A model generated the notes under the pieces. The model was not told the DNA's origin, did no database searches, and was given only the letters and a program-made list of their open reading frames with translations. From Caballeronia ptereochthonis (GTDB lineage: Bacteria; Pseudomonadota; Gammaproteobacteria; Burkholderiales; Burkholderiaceae), in NCBI RefSeq assembly GCF_001545075.1, contig NZ_FCOB02000046.1, positions 1-46,574 on the forward strand: a stretch of 46,574 nucleotides of DNA, written 5' to 3'. Shown piece after piece: positions 37,187 through 46,574 of this stretch (position 1 is the first letter of the stretch; each line of letters starts with the position of its first letter). A program made the translations under genes and the position numbers.

Positions 37187-37942
37187 TTGATCCTTTACGA
37201 GTATCCCTTCAACGAGCGAATCCGCACGCTGTTGCGGCTCGAAGACCTGTTCGAGCGCTTCACGTTCTTTCTGACTCAGGAAGACGCGCGCGAACATCAC
37301 GTCGCGCTCACGACGCTCTTCGAGATTGCCGAAGTCGCAGGCCGCACGGATCTCAAGGCCGACCTCATGAAGGAGCTGGAGCGGCAGCGGCAGACGCTCG
37401 CGCCGTTCCGCGGCAATCCGGGTATCGAACAGGAAGCGCTCGAAGCCGTGCTCGGCGAAATCGAGCAGACGCTCGGCGGGCTCACCGACATGCACGGCAA
37501 GACCGGCCAGCATCTCGCCGACAACGAGTGGCTCGCGAGCATTCGCAGCCGCACCATCATCCCCGGTGGAACGTGCAAGTTCGATCTGCCGTCGTACTAC
37601 GCGTGGCAGCAGTTGCCGGTGGAAGAGCGGCGTCAGGACATCGCCAAATGGGTCATGCCGATGCTCGCGCTGCGCGACGCGGCGGCCATCGTCCTGCGCC
37701 TCGCGCGCGAGTCAGGTCAGGCATCGAAAGTGATGGCCATGCAGGGCAGCTATCAGCAGATGCTGTCGGGCCGCACATATCAACTGATGCAAGTGCGTGT
37801 CTCGCCCGACACGCGAGTGATTCCGGAAGCGAGCGCGAACAAGTACATGCTGTGGGTGCGCTTCACGGTGCAGGACGGCGATCTGAAGCCGCGCGCCGTC
37901 GATGTCGACGTGCCCTTTCATCTGACGCTTTGCAGCCTTTGA
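37187..37942 (+). CDS. zapD: Cell division protein ZapD
   Basis: ZapD binds the FtsZ C-terminus and bundles protofilaments at the Z-ring. The protein is 251 residues, the usual length. It starts ILYEYPFNERIRTLLRLEDL and contains FDLPSYYAWQQLP and the C-terminal DVDVPFHLTLCSL. A TTG at 37187 is chosen as start, because the conserved N-terminus begins exactly there. The in-frame ATG at 37136 adds 17 unlikely residues. Confidence 0.94.
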   Translation: MILYEYPFNERIRTLLRLEDLFERFTFFLTQEDAREHHVALTTLFEIAEVAGRTDLKADLMKELERQRQTLAPFRGNPGIEQEALEAVLGEIEQTLGGLTDMHGKTGQHLADNEWLASIRSRTIIPGGTCKFDLPSYYAWQQLPVEERRQDIAKWVMPMLALRDAAAIVLRLARESGQASKVMAMQGSYQQMLSGRTYQLMQVRVSPDTRVIPEASANKYMLWVRFTVQDGDLKPRAVDVDVPFHLTLCSL

Positions 37943-38012
37943 ACCGCAGCGGCCGGCCCCATATGGATCGAATGTCGATCAACGCCGGCGCGAATCGTCA
38001 CGCCTTACCGTC

Positions 38013-38204
38013 ATGACCACTGTCGTCAAATGTCCGACCTGCGGCAAGGAAGTCCGCTGGGTCCCGGAAAACCGCTTTCGTCCGTTCTGCTCGGAGCGCT
38101 GCAAGCAGATCGATCTCGGCGCCTGGGCGGCCGAAAAGTACAAGATTGCGGGCAATCCGCAGGAAACGCCGCCGGACGAAGACCAGCACGGCGGCCTGAA
38201 CTGA
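38013..38204 (+). CDS. yacG: DNA gyrase inhibitor YacG
   Basis: A 63-residue zinc protein with CPTC at 7-10 and CSERC at 26-30, the exact CxxC-x15-CxxxC layout of YacG. The family binds GyrB and inhibits its activity. The C-terminus is charged and flexible. It follows zapD after 70 bp and is convergent with the MutT-like gene, with only 3 bp between stops. Confidence 0.95.
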   Translation: MTTVVKCPTCGKEVRWVPENRFRPFCSERCKQIDLGAWAAEKYKIAGNPQETPPDEDQHGGLN

Positions 38205-38207
38205 TCG

Positions 38208-38639
38208 TTACTCGCGCTCTTCCTCTTCGAGCCATTCCAGCACGGGAATGGCCGCGGGCAAGAGTGGCGCGACCTCCACGGGAAGCGTCTGCCAGGCGAT
38301 CGCCTGACCTTCGCGTCCGAGCGGCGTGCCCTTCCAGTCTGTCACCTTGCAGAAAAACAGACGCACGTACGCATGCGGATAGTCGTGCTCGAGCGTGCGC
38401 CAGAGCTGGCACCCGGTGACGTCGATACCCAGCTCCTCGTGCAGTTCGCGCCCGAGCGCCGCCTCGATGCTCTCCCCCGGCTCCAGCTTGCCGCCGGGAA
38501 ATTCCCAATAACCTTCGTACGGCTTTCCTTCGGGCCGTTGCGCGAGCAGATAGCGTCCATCCGGCTGCACCATCACGCCGACGGCCACTTCCGTGACCTT
38601 GCGGCCGTCGGGCGCGATGTCGGTCTGAGAATCGGTCAT
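38208..38639 (-). CDS. MutT-like NUDIX hydrolase
   Basis: This 143-residue protein has a complete Nudix box, GGKLEPGESIEAALGRELHEE. The flanking WEFPG is typical of MutT, which removes 8-oxo-dGTP. The N-terminal VAVGVMVQPDGRYLLAQRPEG is also MutT-like. Substrate is inferred from similarity. Its start overlaps the stop of the upstream ATPase gene by 4 bp (ATGA), so the two are coupled. Confidence 0.9.
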   Translation of the reverse strand: MTDSQTDIAPDGRKVTEVAVGVMVQPDGRYLLAQRPEGKPYEGYWEFPGGKLEPGESIEAALGRELHEELGIDVTGCQLWRTLEHDYPHAYVRLFFCKVTDWKGTPLGREGQAIAWQTLPVEVAPLLPAAIPVLEWLEEEERE

Positions 38640-39499
38640 TGCTTGCGCCCCGACCAGTCGCGCGCGAACTGCCAGGCGACGCGTCCCGAGCGCGATCCGC
38701 GTTCGAGCGCCCAGACGAGGGCGTCGCCGCGTGCGCTTTCGACCTCGGACTCATCGCAGCCGAAGTGCTTCAGCCAGTGGCTGACGATCGACAGATAATC
38801 GTCCTGCTTGAACGGATAGAAGCTGACCCAGAGGCCGAAGCGTTCCGACAGAGAAATCTTCTCCTCGACGACTTCGCCCGGATGAATCTCGCCATCGGAC
38901 GTGTGCTTGTACGTCTCGTTGTCGCTCATGTATTCGGGCAGCAGATGGCGGCGGTTCGACGTCGCGTAGATCAGCACGTTGTCCGATTGCGCCGCGACCG
39001 AGCCGTCGAGCGCCACTTTCAGCGCCTTGTAGCCCGACTCGCCTTCCTCGAAGGAAAGATCGTCGCAGAACACGATGAAGCGCTCGGGCCGCATCGAGAT
39101 CAGATCGACGATGTCGCCGAGATCGTGCAGATCGTCCTTGTCGACTTCGATGAGACGCAAGCCGTCCTTCGCGTAAGCGTTCAAACACGCTTTGATCAGC
39201 GACGACTTGCCCGTGCCGCGCGCGCCCGTCAGCAGCACGTTGTTCGCCGGCAGCTTCTTCACGAATTGCAGCGTGTTCTGCTCGATCAGGCCCTTCTGGC
39301 GGTCGATGTTCTGAAGGTCGTCTAGCGAGATTTGCGAGATAGCCGGCACGGGCTGCAGGAAACCGCGGCCCTGACGCTTGCGCCAGCGAAACGCCGTCGC
39401 GGATTCCCAGTCGATATCCGGCGCCGCGGGCGGCAACATGCCTTCGATGCGCGCGAGCACAGCTTCGGCGCGCGTGAGAAATTGTTCGAGCTTGTCCAT
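38636..39499 (-). CDS. DUF815 family ATP-binding (AAA-like) protein
   Basis: This 287-residue cytoplasmic P-loop protein has Walker A GARGTGKSS at 92-100 (VLLTGARGTGKSSLIKACLN), Walker B RFIVFCDDLSFEEGE, and a sensor-like ATSNRRHLLPEYM. This matches the DUF815 family of uncharacterised AAA-type ATPases. Residues 1-60 are a variable N-terminal region. It lies between argJ and the MutT-like gene, a constant neighbour in this group. No function is known to me. Confidence 0.88.
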   Translation of the reverse strand: MDKLEQFLTRAEAVLARIEGMLPPAAPDIDWESATAFRWRKRQGRGFLQPVPAISQISLDDLQNIDRQKGLIEQNTLQFVKKLPANNVLLTGARGTGKSSLIKACLNAYAKDGLRLIEVDKDDLHDLGDIVDLISMRPERFIVFCDDLSFEEGESGYKALKVALDGSVAAQSDNVLIYATSNRRHLLPEYMSDNETYKHTSDGEIHPGEVVEEKISLSERFGLWVSFYPFKQDDYLSIVSHWLKHFGCDESEVESARGDALVWALERGSRSGRVAWQFARDWSGRKQ

Positions 39500-39524
39500 G
39501 TTCGTATCGTTGCGCGCCGCCTGC

Positions 39525-40766
39525 TCAGGAACGGTAGTCGGCGTTGATGCTCACGTAGTCGTGGGAGAGGTCGCAGGTCCAGATCGTCGCTTGCGCGTTG
39601 CCGCGGCCGAGCAGAACGCGAATCGCGATCTCGCTCTTCTTCATCACGCGCTGGCCGTCTTCTTCCTTGTACTCGGGATTGCGGCCGCCCGCTTTTGCGA
39701 CCAGCACGTCATCGAGATAGAGATCGATCTTGCCGACGTCGAGATCCGTCACGCCCGCATAGCCGATCGCCGCGAGAATGCGGCCGAGGTTGGGGTCCGA
39801 CGCGTAGAACGCCGTCTTCACGAGCGGCGAATGGCCGATCGCATAGGCGATCTGACGGCACTCCGCCGCGTCCTTGCCGCCTTCGACGGTGACGGTCATG
39901 AACTTGGTCGCGCCCTCGCCGTCGCGCACGATGAGCTGCGCCAACTCCTGCGCCACCTCGGTCACGACGTCGCGCAGCGCGGCGTAGGCGGGCGAATCCG
40001 TCGAGGTGATCGCGGGCAGGCTCGACTTGCCCGATGCGATCAGGATGAACGAATCGTTCGTCGACGTATCGCCGTCGATCGTGATGCAGTTGAACGAGCG
40101 ATCCGCGACATGCTTCACCAGCTCGTCGAGCACGGGCTGCGCGACGGTGGCATCGAAGGCGAGGAAGCCGAGCATCGTCGCCATGTTCGGGCGGATCATG
40201 CCCGCGCCCTTGCTGATGCCCGACAGCGTGACGATGTGTCCGTCGATCGTCACCTGGCGCGACGCCGCCTTCGGCAGCGTGTCGGTCGTCATGATGGCTT
40301 GCGCCGCATCGAACCAGTGCGCGGCTTTCTGATTCGCGAGCGCGGCGGGCAGGCCGGCCTTCAGGCGGTCGATCGGCAGCGGCTCGAGAATCACGCCCGT
40401 CGAGAACGGCAGGACCTGCTGCGCATCGAGGCCAGCGAGGCGTGCGAGCTCCGCGCAGGTTTCGCGCGCGTGCGCCATGCCCGGCTCGCCCGTGCCCGCG
40501 TTCGCGTTGCCGGTGTTCACCACGAGGGCGCGAATGCCCTTGCCGCCCTTGCCAGCCGCTGCGAGATGCTCGCGGCACACGGTGACGGGCGCGGCGCAGA
40601 AGCGGTTCTGCGTGAACACGCCCGCCACGCTCGCGCCTTCGTCGACGCGAATGACGAGCACATCCTTGCGATTGGGCTTGCGAATGTTCGCCTCGGCCCA
40701 GCCTAGCGTGACGCCGGCGACGGGATGAAGCGCTGCGGGATCGATCGAGGGGAAGTTGACGGCCAT
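39525..40766 (-). CDS. argJ: Glutamate N-acetyltransferase/amino-acid N-acetyltransferase
   Basis: ArgJ transfers the acetyl group from N-acetylornithine to glutamate in the cyclic arginine pathway. Bifunctional versions also use acetyl-CoA. It has 413 residues. The self-cleavage site KGAGMIRPNMATMLGF is present, with the nucleophile Thr197 after Ala196, so alpha and beta chains will form. The C-terminus ends DLSHDYVSINADYRS, as in the family. The ATG at 40766 gives the normal length. It lies downstream of secA on the same strand. Confidence 0.95.
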   Translation of the reverse strand: MAVNFPSIDPAALHPVAGVTLGWAEANIRKPNRKDVLVIRVDEGASVAGVFTQNRFCAAPVTVCREHLAAAGKGGKGIRALVVNTGNANAGTGEPGMAHARETCAELARLAGLDAQQVLPFSTGVILEPLPIDRLKAGLPAALANQKAAHWFDAAQAIMTTDTLPKAASRQVTIDGHIVTLSGISKGAGMIRPNMATMLGFLAFDATVAQPVLDELVKHVADRSFNCITIDGDTSTNDSFILIASGKSSLPAITSTDSPAYAALRDVVTEVAQELAQLIVRDGEGATKFMTVTVEGGKDAAECRQIAYAIGHSPLVKTAFYASDPNLGRILAAIGYAGVTDLDVGKIDLYLDDVLVAKAGGRNPEYKEEDGQRVMKKSEIAIRVLLGRGNAQATIWTCDLSHDYVSINADYRS

Positions 40767-40923
40767 GTTCGCGACTCGGCTTGGTGGCGAGTGCCGGCGG
40801 GCGAGCCGGCACGGGATGGAAGACTGACGCCGCTCGGCCAGGCCGGATCGGCGTCGTGAATAAGGGAACCTGCAAAGACAAACGACGCATCGCTGCGTCG
40901 CTTGGTCGTAAGTCAGCAGCCGA

Positions 40924-43737
<2,814 letters not shown>

Positions 43738-43844
43738 CGGATCAGTGTCTGCGTCGCGGCTTCGGACGGGCGCCAGCACCAGGCTGCGTCCGGGCTCGGA
43801 GAACCTCGGCGACTTAAGTCCATAAGGTGAAATTCGAATCGGGA

Positions 43845-43853
43845 ATTTTAGCA
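43845..43853 (-). promoter_or_regulatory. Extended -10 promoter element of secA
   Basis: On the minus strand TGCTAAAAT (extended -10, TGnTAAAAT) lies about 110 bp before the secA ATG. No -35 box is obvious, which extended -10 promoters tolerate. Confidence 0.5.
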
Positions 43854-44025
43854 CGCGAGTCCGGCAGGCCTTGTGTCGGCGTGCCCGCGCGCGCGTCGGC
43901 CCGACGCGACAGTCAACGGGTTGAAAGCTGGGCCTGCGGGCAGCCCGGAAAAGGCTGCGCGCGTCAGGCTGTGCCCCGCCTCGCGTACAATCGAACCATC
44001 CCGTCAGGGTCCCGCACAATCAAAA

Positions 44026-44529
44026 ATGAGCCGCTTTTCTACAAATTCAAGGCAGGCGCCGAAGCGATTCGATCCGCGCCGGCCGCAGGCGGTCGCCGAC
44101 GTGCTCGATCGCACCGATGCGTTTCGCGCGCTGCGTGCGGGCGTCGAACAGGTGGCGGCGCTGCAGCGCGATCTCGGTTCGCTGTTGCCGGACTATCTGG
44201 CGTCAAACGTGGAGCCGGGATTCATCAAGGACGGCGTGCTCGCGCTTTTCGCCGCGCACAACGCGCTCGCCGCGCGGCTGCGGCATATCGAGCCGCGTCT
44301 TCTGTCGGACCTGCAGCAGCGCGGCTGGGCGGTCGACTCGCTGAAGATCCGCGTGCGCCCCCGGCCGATGACGGATCCGCCGCCGCCCAAGCAGGCGCGC
44401 ATGTCGGCGGCGGGTGCATCCGCACTGCAGGAGCTCGCACAGGCGCTTCCGTCGTCGCCGTTGCAGGAGGCGCTCGCGAAGATGGCGGCGCGTCATGACG
44501 CGCGGCGTGCCCCGGAGCGCAAGAAGTAA
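44026..44529 (+). CDS. DciA family (DUF721) helicase-loading protein
   Basis: A 167-residue protein with a DUF721/DciA-type KH-like domain in its first 110 residues (LRAGVEQVAALQRDLGSLLP; LSDLQQRGWAVDSLKIRVRP). A flexible basic C-terminus follows (ARRAPERKK). DciA proteins interact with the replicative helicase DnaB in bacteria lacking DnaC. The ATG at 44026 is preceded by a TACAAT -10-like box at 43986-43991. It is divergent from secA, as in related genomes. Confidence 0.82.
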   Translation: MSRFSTNSRQAPKRFDPRRPQAVADVLDRTDAFRALRAGVEQVAALQRDLGSLLPDYLASNVEPGFIKDGVLALFAAHNALAARLRHIEPRLLSDLQQRGWAVDSLKIRVRPRPMTDPPPPKQARMSAAGASALQELAQALPSSPLQEALAKMAARHDARRAPERKK

Positions 44530-44940
44530 ATCGGACGTCCGGGCCGCACGTGTTTTTTCGAGCCCTCGCGCAGCAAATTCCGTCATTTAGCCTGACAGCA
44601 AACACTCGATTCGCCTTTTATATCGAGAGACAATCAGAAAAATATTAATTAAAAGATTATCTCGATAAAACCCGAAATCCTGGGAACACTTTTCATTACA
44701 AATGGAAAAGAGGCATTGCTAGAATCGCCGACGTTCATTTGGTCAGGCGCTAGCCATTTTCCGCCGACGACGCTGGAAATTCGGTTTCGGCTTATCCCTG
44801 CGTGCCCTTATCGCCCGCGATTCGTGGCGGCGCGCGCCATTGCGTGCCGAGCGCCTCGCGCCGCGCATTGGCTCGATCGCACTCATTTCACGCGGCCAAA
44901 TGAATTGACATTCACCCACCCGAGCCATCGCCCTGGTGCA
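44530..44940 (+). other. 411-bp AT-rich intergenic island between dciA and hpnI
   Basis: Bases 44585-44730 are strikingly AT-rich for this genome, with runs such as AATATTAATTAAAAGATTAT. The island contains an imperfect dyad: ATCGAGA (44622-44628) and TCTCGAT (44660-44666), flanked by T- and A-runs. No gene is supported. The in-frame extension of hpnI through 44716-44940 does not look coding. It probably holds the hpnI promoter and marks an insertion or rearrangement boundary. Confidence 0.6.
44696..44725 (+). promoter_or_regulatory. Possible promoter of hpnIJ
   Basis: TTACAA (44696-44701) and TAGAAT (44720-44725) are spaced 18 bp apart. TG lies just before the -10 (TTGCTAGAAT). It would give a leader of about 210 nt before hpnI. 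Confidence 0.45.
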
Positions 44941-46134
44941 ATGACCGATTTCCTCGTGCCAATTTTTTTCTCGCCCGCCGCGCTTCTTTTTTGCCCGGTT
45001 TTACTCGCGGCGATTTACGCGATGATCGCCGCGCTCGCCATGCCGCGATTCGAACGGCGCGTGCAAATCAATACGGTTGGTAGCGATCACGGCGTCAGCG
45101 TGCTGAAACCGCTTTGCGGCGCCGAGCCGCGCCTGTTCGAGAATCTTTCGACGTTTTGCGAACAGACGCATCGACGGTTCGAGCTGATTTTCAGCGTCGC
45201 GTCGGTCACGGATCCGGCCATCGAAACCGTTCGCCGCCTGCAGGCCGCGTATCCCGATTGCGCGATCCGCCTCGTGATCGACGCCCGCGAGCACGGCCGC
45301 AACCGCAAGGTGAGCAATCTCATCAACGCGTCGGCGCATGCCCGACACGAGATCATCGTGCTCGCAGACAGCGATATCGCCGTCACGCCGCGCTATCTCG
45401 AAACCGTGGCGGCGCCGCTCGCCGATCCCGCCGTCGGCGTCGTGACCTGCCTTTATCGCGCGGCGCCGGTCGGCGGAATCTGGACGCGCATCGGCGCGCT
45501 CTTCGTCAACGAATGGTTCGCACCCTCGGTGCGCGTCGCGCATGGCGGCGGCTCGCGGCGCTATGGCTTCGGCGCGACGCTCGCGCTCTCGCGCGCGACG
45601 CTCGACGCGATCGGCGGCTTTCACGCGCTCAAGGACTGCCTCGCCGACGACTATTACCTCGCCGAATATGCGCGCCGCGCCGGTCTGCGCACCGTGCTCG
45701 CGCCGATGATCGTCGGCACCGACGTGACCGAGCCCACGCTCGCCGCCCTGTGGCAGCGCGAGACGCGCTGGCTTCGCACGATCCGTTCGGTCAATCGCGC
45801 GGGCTTCGCGTTCCTGTTCATCACGTTCACGTTCCCGTGGATGTTCGCCGGCGCGGCGTTCGCGCTGACGGATGCGTCCGCGGCGCTGTCGCTGCCGCTG
45901 CTCGCCGCGTCGTGCGGCGGTCTCGCGGCGCGCGTCGCACTGCATGCACGAGAATCCCGCCATGCGCGCGCGTTCTGGCGCGACCTGCCGCTCGTGCCGG
46001 TGCGCGACACCTTGCTCGCGCTCGAATGGCTGGCAGCGGCGTTCGGTTCGAGCGTAGTCTGGCGAGGCTCGCAGTTGCCGGTCGGAGGCGGGGTGCTGCC
46101 GGAGACGGCGCGCGCCGTATCGCACGGACGCTGA
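44941..46134 (+). CDS. hpnI: Hopanoid biosynthesis glycosyltransferase HpnI
   Basis: HpnI adds N-acetylglucosamine to bacteriohopanetetrol on the way to the cyclitol-ether side chain. The 397-residue membrane protein is related to ceramide glucosyltransferases (GT21). An N-terminal helix lies at about 8-32. The GT-A domain has HGVSVLKPLCG, the metal-binding ADSDIA, the DDYYLAEYARRAG segment, and the QxxRW-like motif WQRETRWLRTIR. C-terminal membrane helices follow. The ATG at 44941 gives the conserved N-terminus; an ATG at 44716 would add 75 unlikely residues. hpnJ follows after 66 bp. Confidence 0.9.
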   Translation: MTDFLVPIFFSPAALLFCPVLLAAIYAMIAALAMPRFERRVQINTVGSDHGVSVLKPLCGAEPRLFENLSTFCEQTHRRFELIFSVASVTDPAIETVRRLQAAYPDCAIRLVIDAREHGRNRKVSNLINASAHARHEIIVLADSDIAVTPRYLETVAAPLADPAVGVVTCLYRAAPVGGIWTRIGALFVNEWFAPSVRVAHGGGSRRYGFGATLALSRATLDAIGGFHALKDCLADDYYLAEYARRAGLRTVLAPMIVGTDVTEPTLAALWQRETRWLRTIRSVNRAGFAFLFITFTFPWMFAGAAFALTDASAALSLPLLAASCGGLAARVALHARESRHARAFWRDLPLVPVRDTLLALEWLAAAFGSSVVWRGSQLPVGGGVLPETARAVSHGR

Positions 46135-46200
46135 CTGCGACGGCGGCGCCGTGGTTCCCATCATTCATTCATCGCAACGCATGTTGCGGGAGCATCATTC

Positions 46201-46574
46201 ATGAAGACGCTCTTTCTTCAGGCGCCGTCCTTCGACGGCTTCGACGGTGGCGCCGGCTCGCGCTATCAGGCCAAGCGCGAGATCCGCTCGTTCTGGTATC
46301 CGACGTGGCTCGCGCAGCCCGCCGCGCTGATCCCCGACAGCCGCGTGCTCGACGCGCCCGCCGACACGCTCTCAGTCGAAGCGACGCTCGACATCGCGCA
46401 ACGATACGACCTCGTCATCATTCACACGAGCACGCCGTCGTTTCCGTCGGATGCGCTCTTCGCCGAATATCTGAAAAAGCGCGATCCATCGATTCTGATC
46501 GGCATGGTCGGCGCGAAGGTGGCCGTCGATCCGCACAACTCGCTCGCCGCGAGCGAGGCAATCGACTTCGTGTG
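46201..46574 (+). CDS. hpnJ: Hopanoid biosynthesis radical SAM protein HpnJ, 3' end cut by the window
   Basis: The first 124 codons are visible. The start MKTLFLQAPSFDGFDGGAGS is the characteristic HpnJ N-terminus. The segment so far corresponds to the B12-binding-like domain of this radical SAM group (YDLVIIHTSTPSFPSDALFA; MVGAKVAVDPHNSL). The Fe-S CxxxCxxC site lies beyond the window. HpnJ is needed for the ring contraction that yields the cyclitol head group. GGGAG lies about 10 bases before the ATG. Together with hpnI it implies composite hopanoids in the outer membrane. Confidence 0.9.
   Translation, partial: MKTLFLQAPSFDGFDGGAGSRYQAKREIRSFWYPTWLAQPAALIPDSRVLDAPADTLSVEATLDIAQRYDLVIIHTSTPSFPSDALFAEYLKKRDPSILIGMVGAKVAVDPHNSLAASEAIDFV

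Noticed and set aside
44716..44940. 75-codon N-terminal extension of hpnI
   Set aside because: It lacks homology-like features and runs through the AT-rich promoter region. The ATG at 44941 starts the normal membrane-anchored protein.

Overview
The window is a 46.6 kb piece of a GC-rich beta-proteobacterial chromosome. Gene content and order (mpl; tlpA-accB-accC-prmA; tpx; an Ala/Lys-rich histone H1-like gene; nrdB/nrdA; ampD; ffh; proS; rppH; proB-obgE-rpmA-rplU; ispB; tRNA-Pro; pilBCD-coaE-zapD-yacG; argJ; secA; dciA; hpnI-hpnJ) point to the primary chromosome of a Burkholderiaceae member of the Burkholderia/Paraburkholderia/Caballeronia group. No phage, IS element, CRISPR array or rRNA operon is visible. 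Most of the window is core genome, packed into short operons.

Layout. 1-1.6 kb (-): mpl and the start of a YqiA-type esterase. 1.8-9.6 kb (+): a degenerate nucleotidyltransferase-like protein, TlpA, biotin carboxyl carrier protein and biotin carboxylase, PrmA, a zinc-ribbon/DUF3426 protein, Tpx, a PfkB kinase and a glycine-zipper lipoprotein. 10.4-18.8 kb (mostly -): the histone H1-like gene and the class Ia ribonucleotide reductase genes. nrdB and nrdA are separated by a DUF3820 gene and a divergent MFS transporter, and each has its own upstream control region. 18.9-20.8 kb (-): ampD, a PP0621-family protein and a CcsA/YpjD-like membrane protein. 20.9-23.0 kb (+): ffh and a purine phosphoribosyltransferase. 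23.0-25.4 kb (-): marC-like gene and proS. 25.6-27.0 kb (+): rppH and a CNP1-like lipoprotein. 27.1-30.1 kb (-): proB, obgE, rpmA, rplU. 30.4-38.2 kb (+): ispB, tRNA-Pro(CGG), a CorC/HlyC-type protein, pilB-pilC-pilD, coaE, zapD, yacG. 38.2-43.7 kb (-): a MutT-like NUDIX hydrolase, a DUF815 ATPase, argJ, secA. 44.0-46.6 kb (+): dciA and the start of a hopanoid side-chain operon (hpnI, hpnJ), behind an AT-rich intergenic island.

The most interesting signal is regulatory. Upstream of both nrdA and nrdB lies a pair of 16-bp NrdR-box-like palindromes, each pair offset by exactly 31 bp, which is the arrangement expected for co-operative NrdR repression. In both cases the boxes are far from the start codon (about 0.42 kb for nrdA, about 0.62 kb for nrdB). 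This implies unusually long transcribed leaders that hold no convincing gene. The nrdB leader is less GC-rich than its surroundings, is full of short CTTCG/TCGATG-type repeats, and ends in an 11-bp perfect inverted repeat just before the nrdB ribosome binding site. These leaders are the best candidates here for undescribed post-transcriptional control of ribonucleotide reductase.

Other points are a roughly 550-bp gap before accB, where related genomes as I remember them carry aroQ; a pseudo-nucleotidyltransferase beside mpl; a compact PilB; and hopanoid genes placed next to dciA. All calls come from reading the sequence. Names rest on recognised family motifs, not on database searches.
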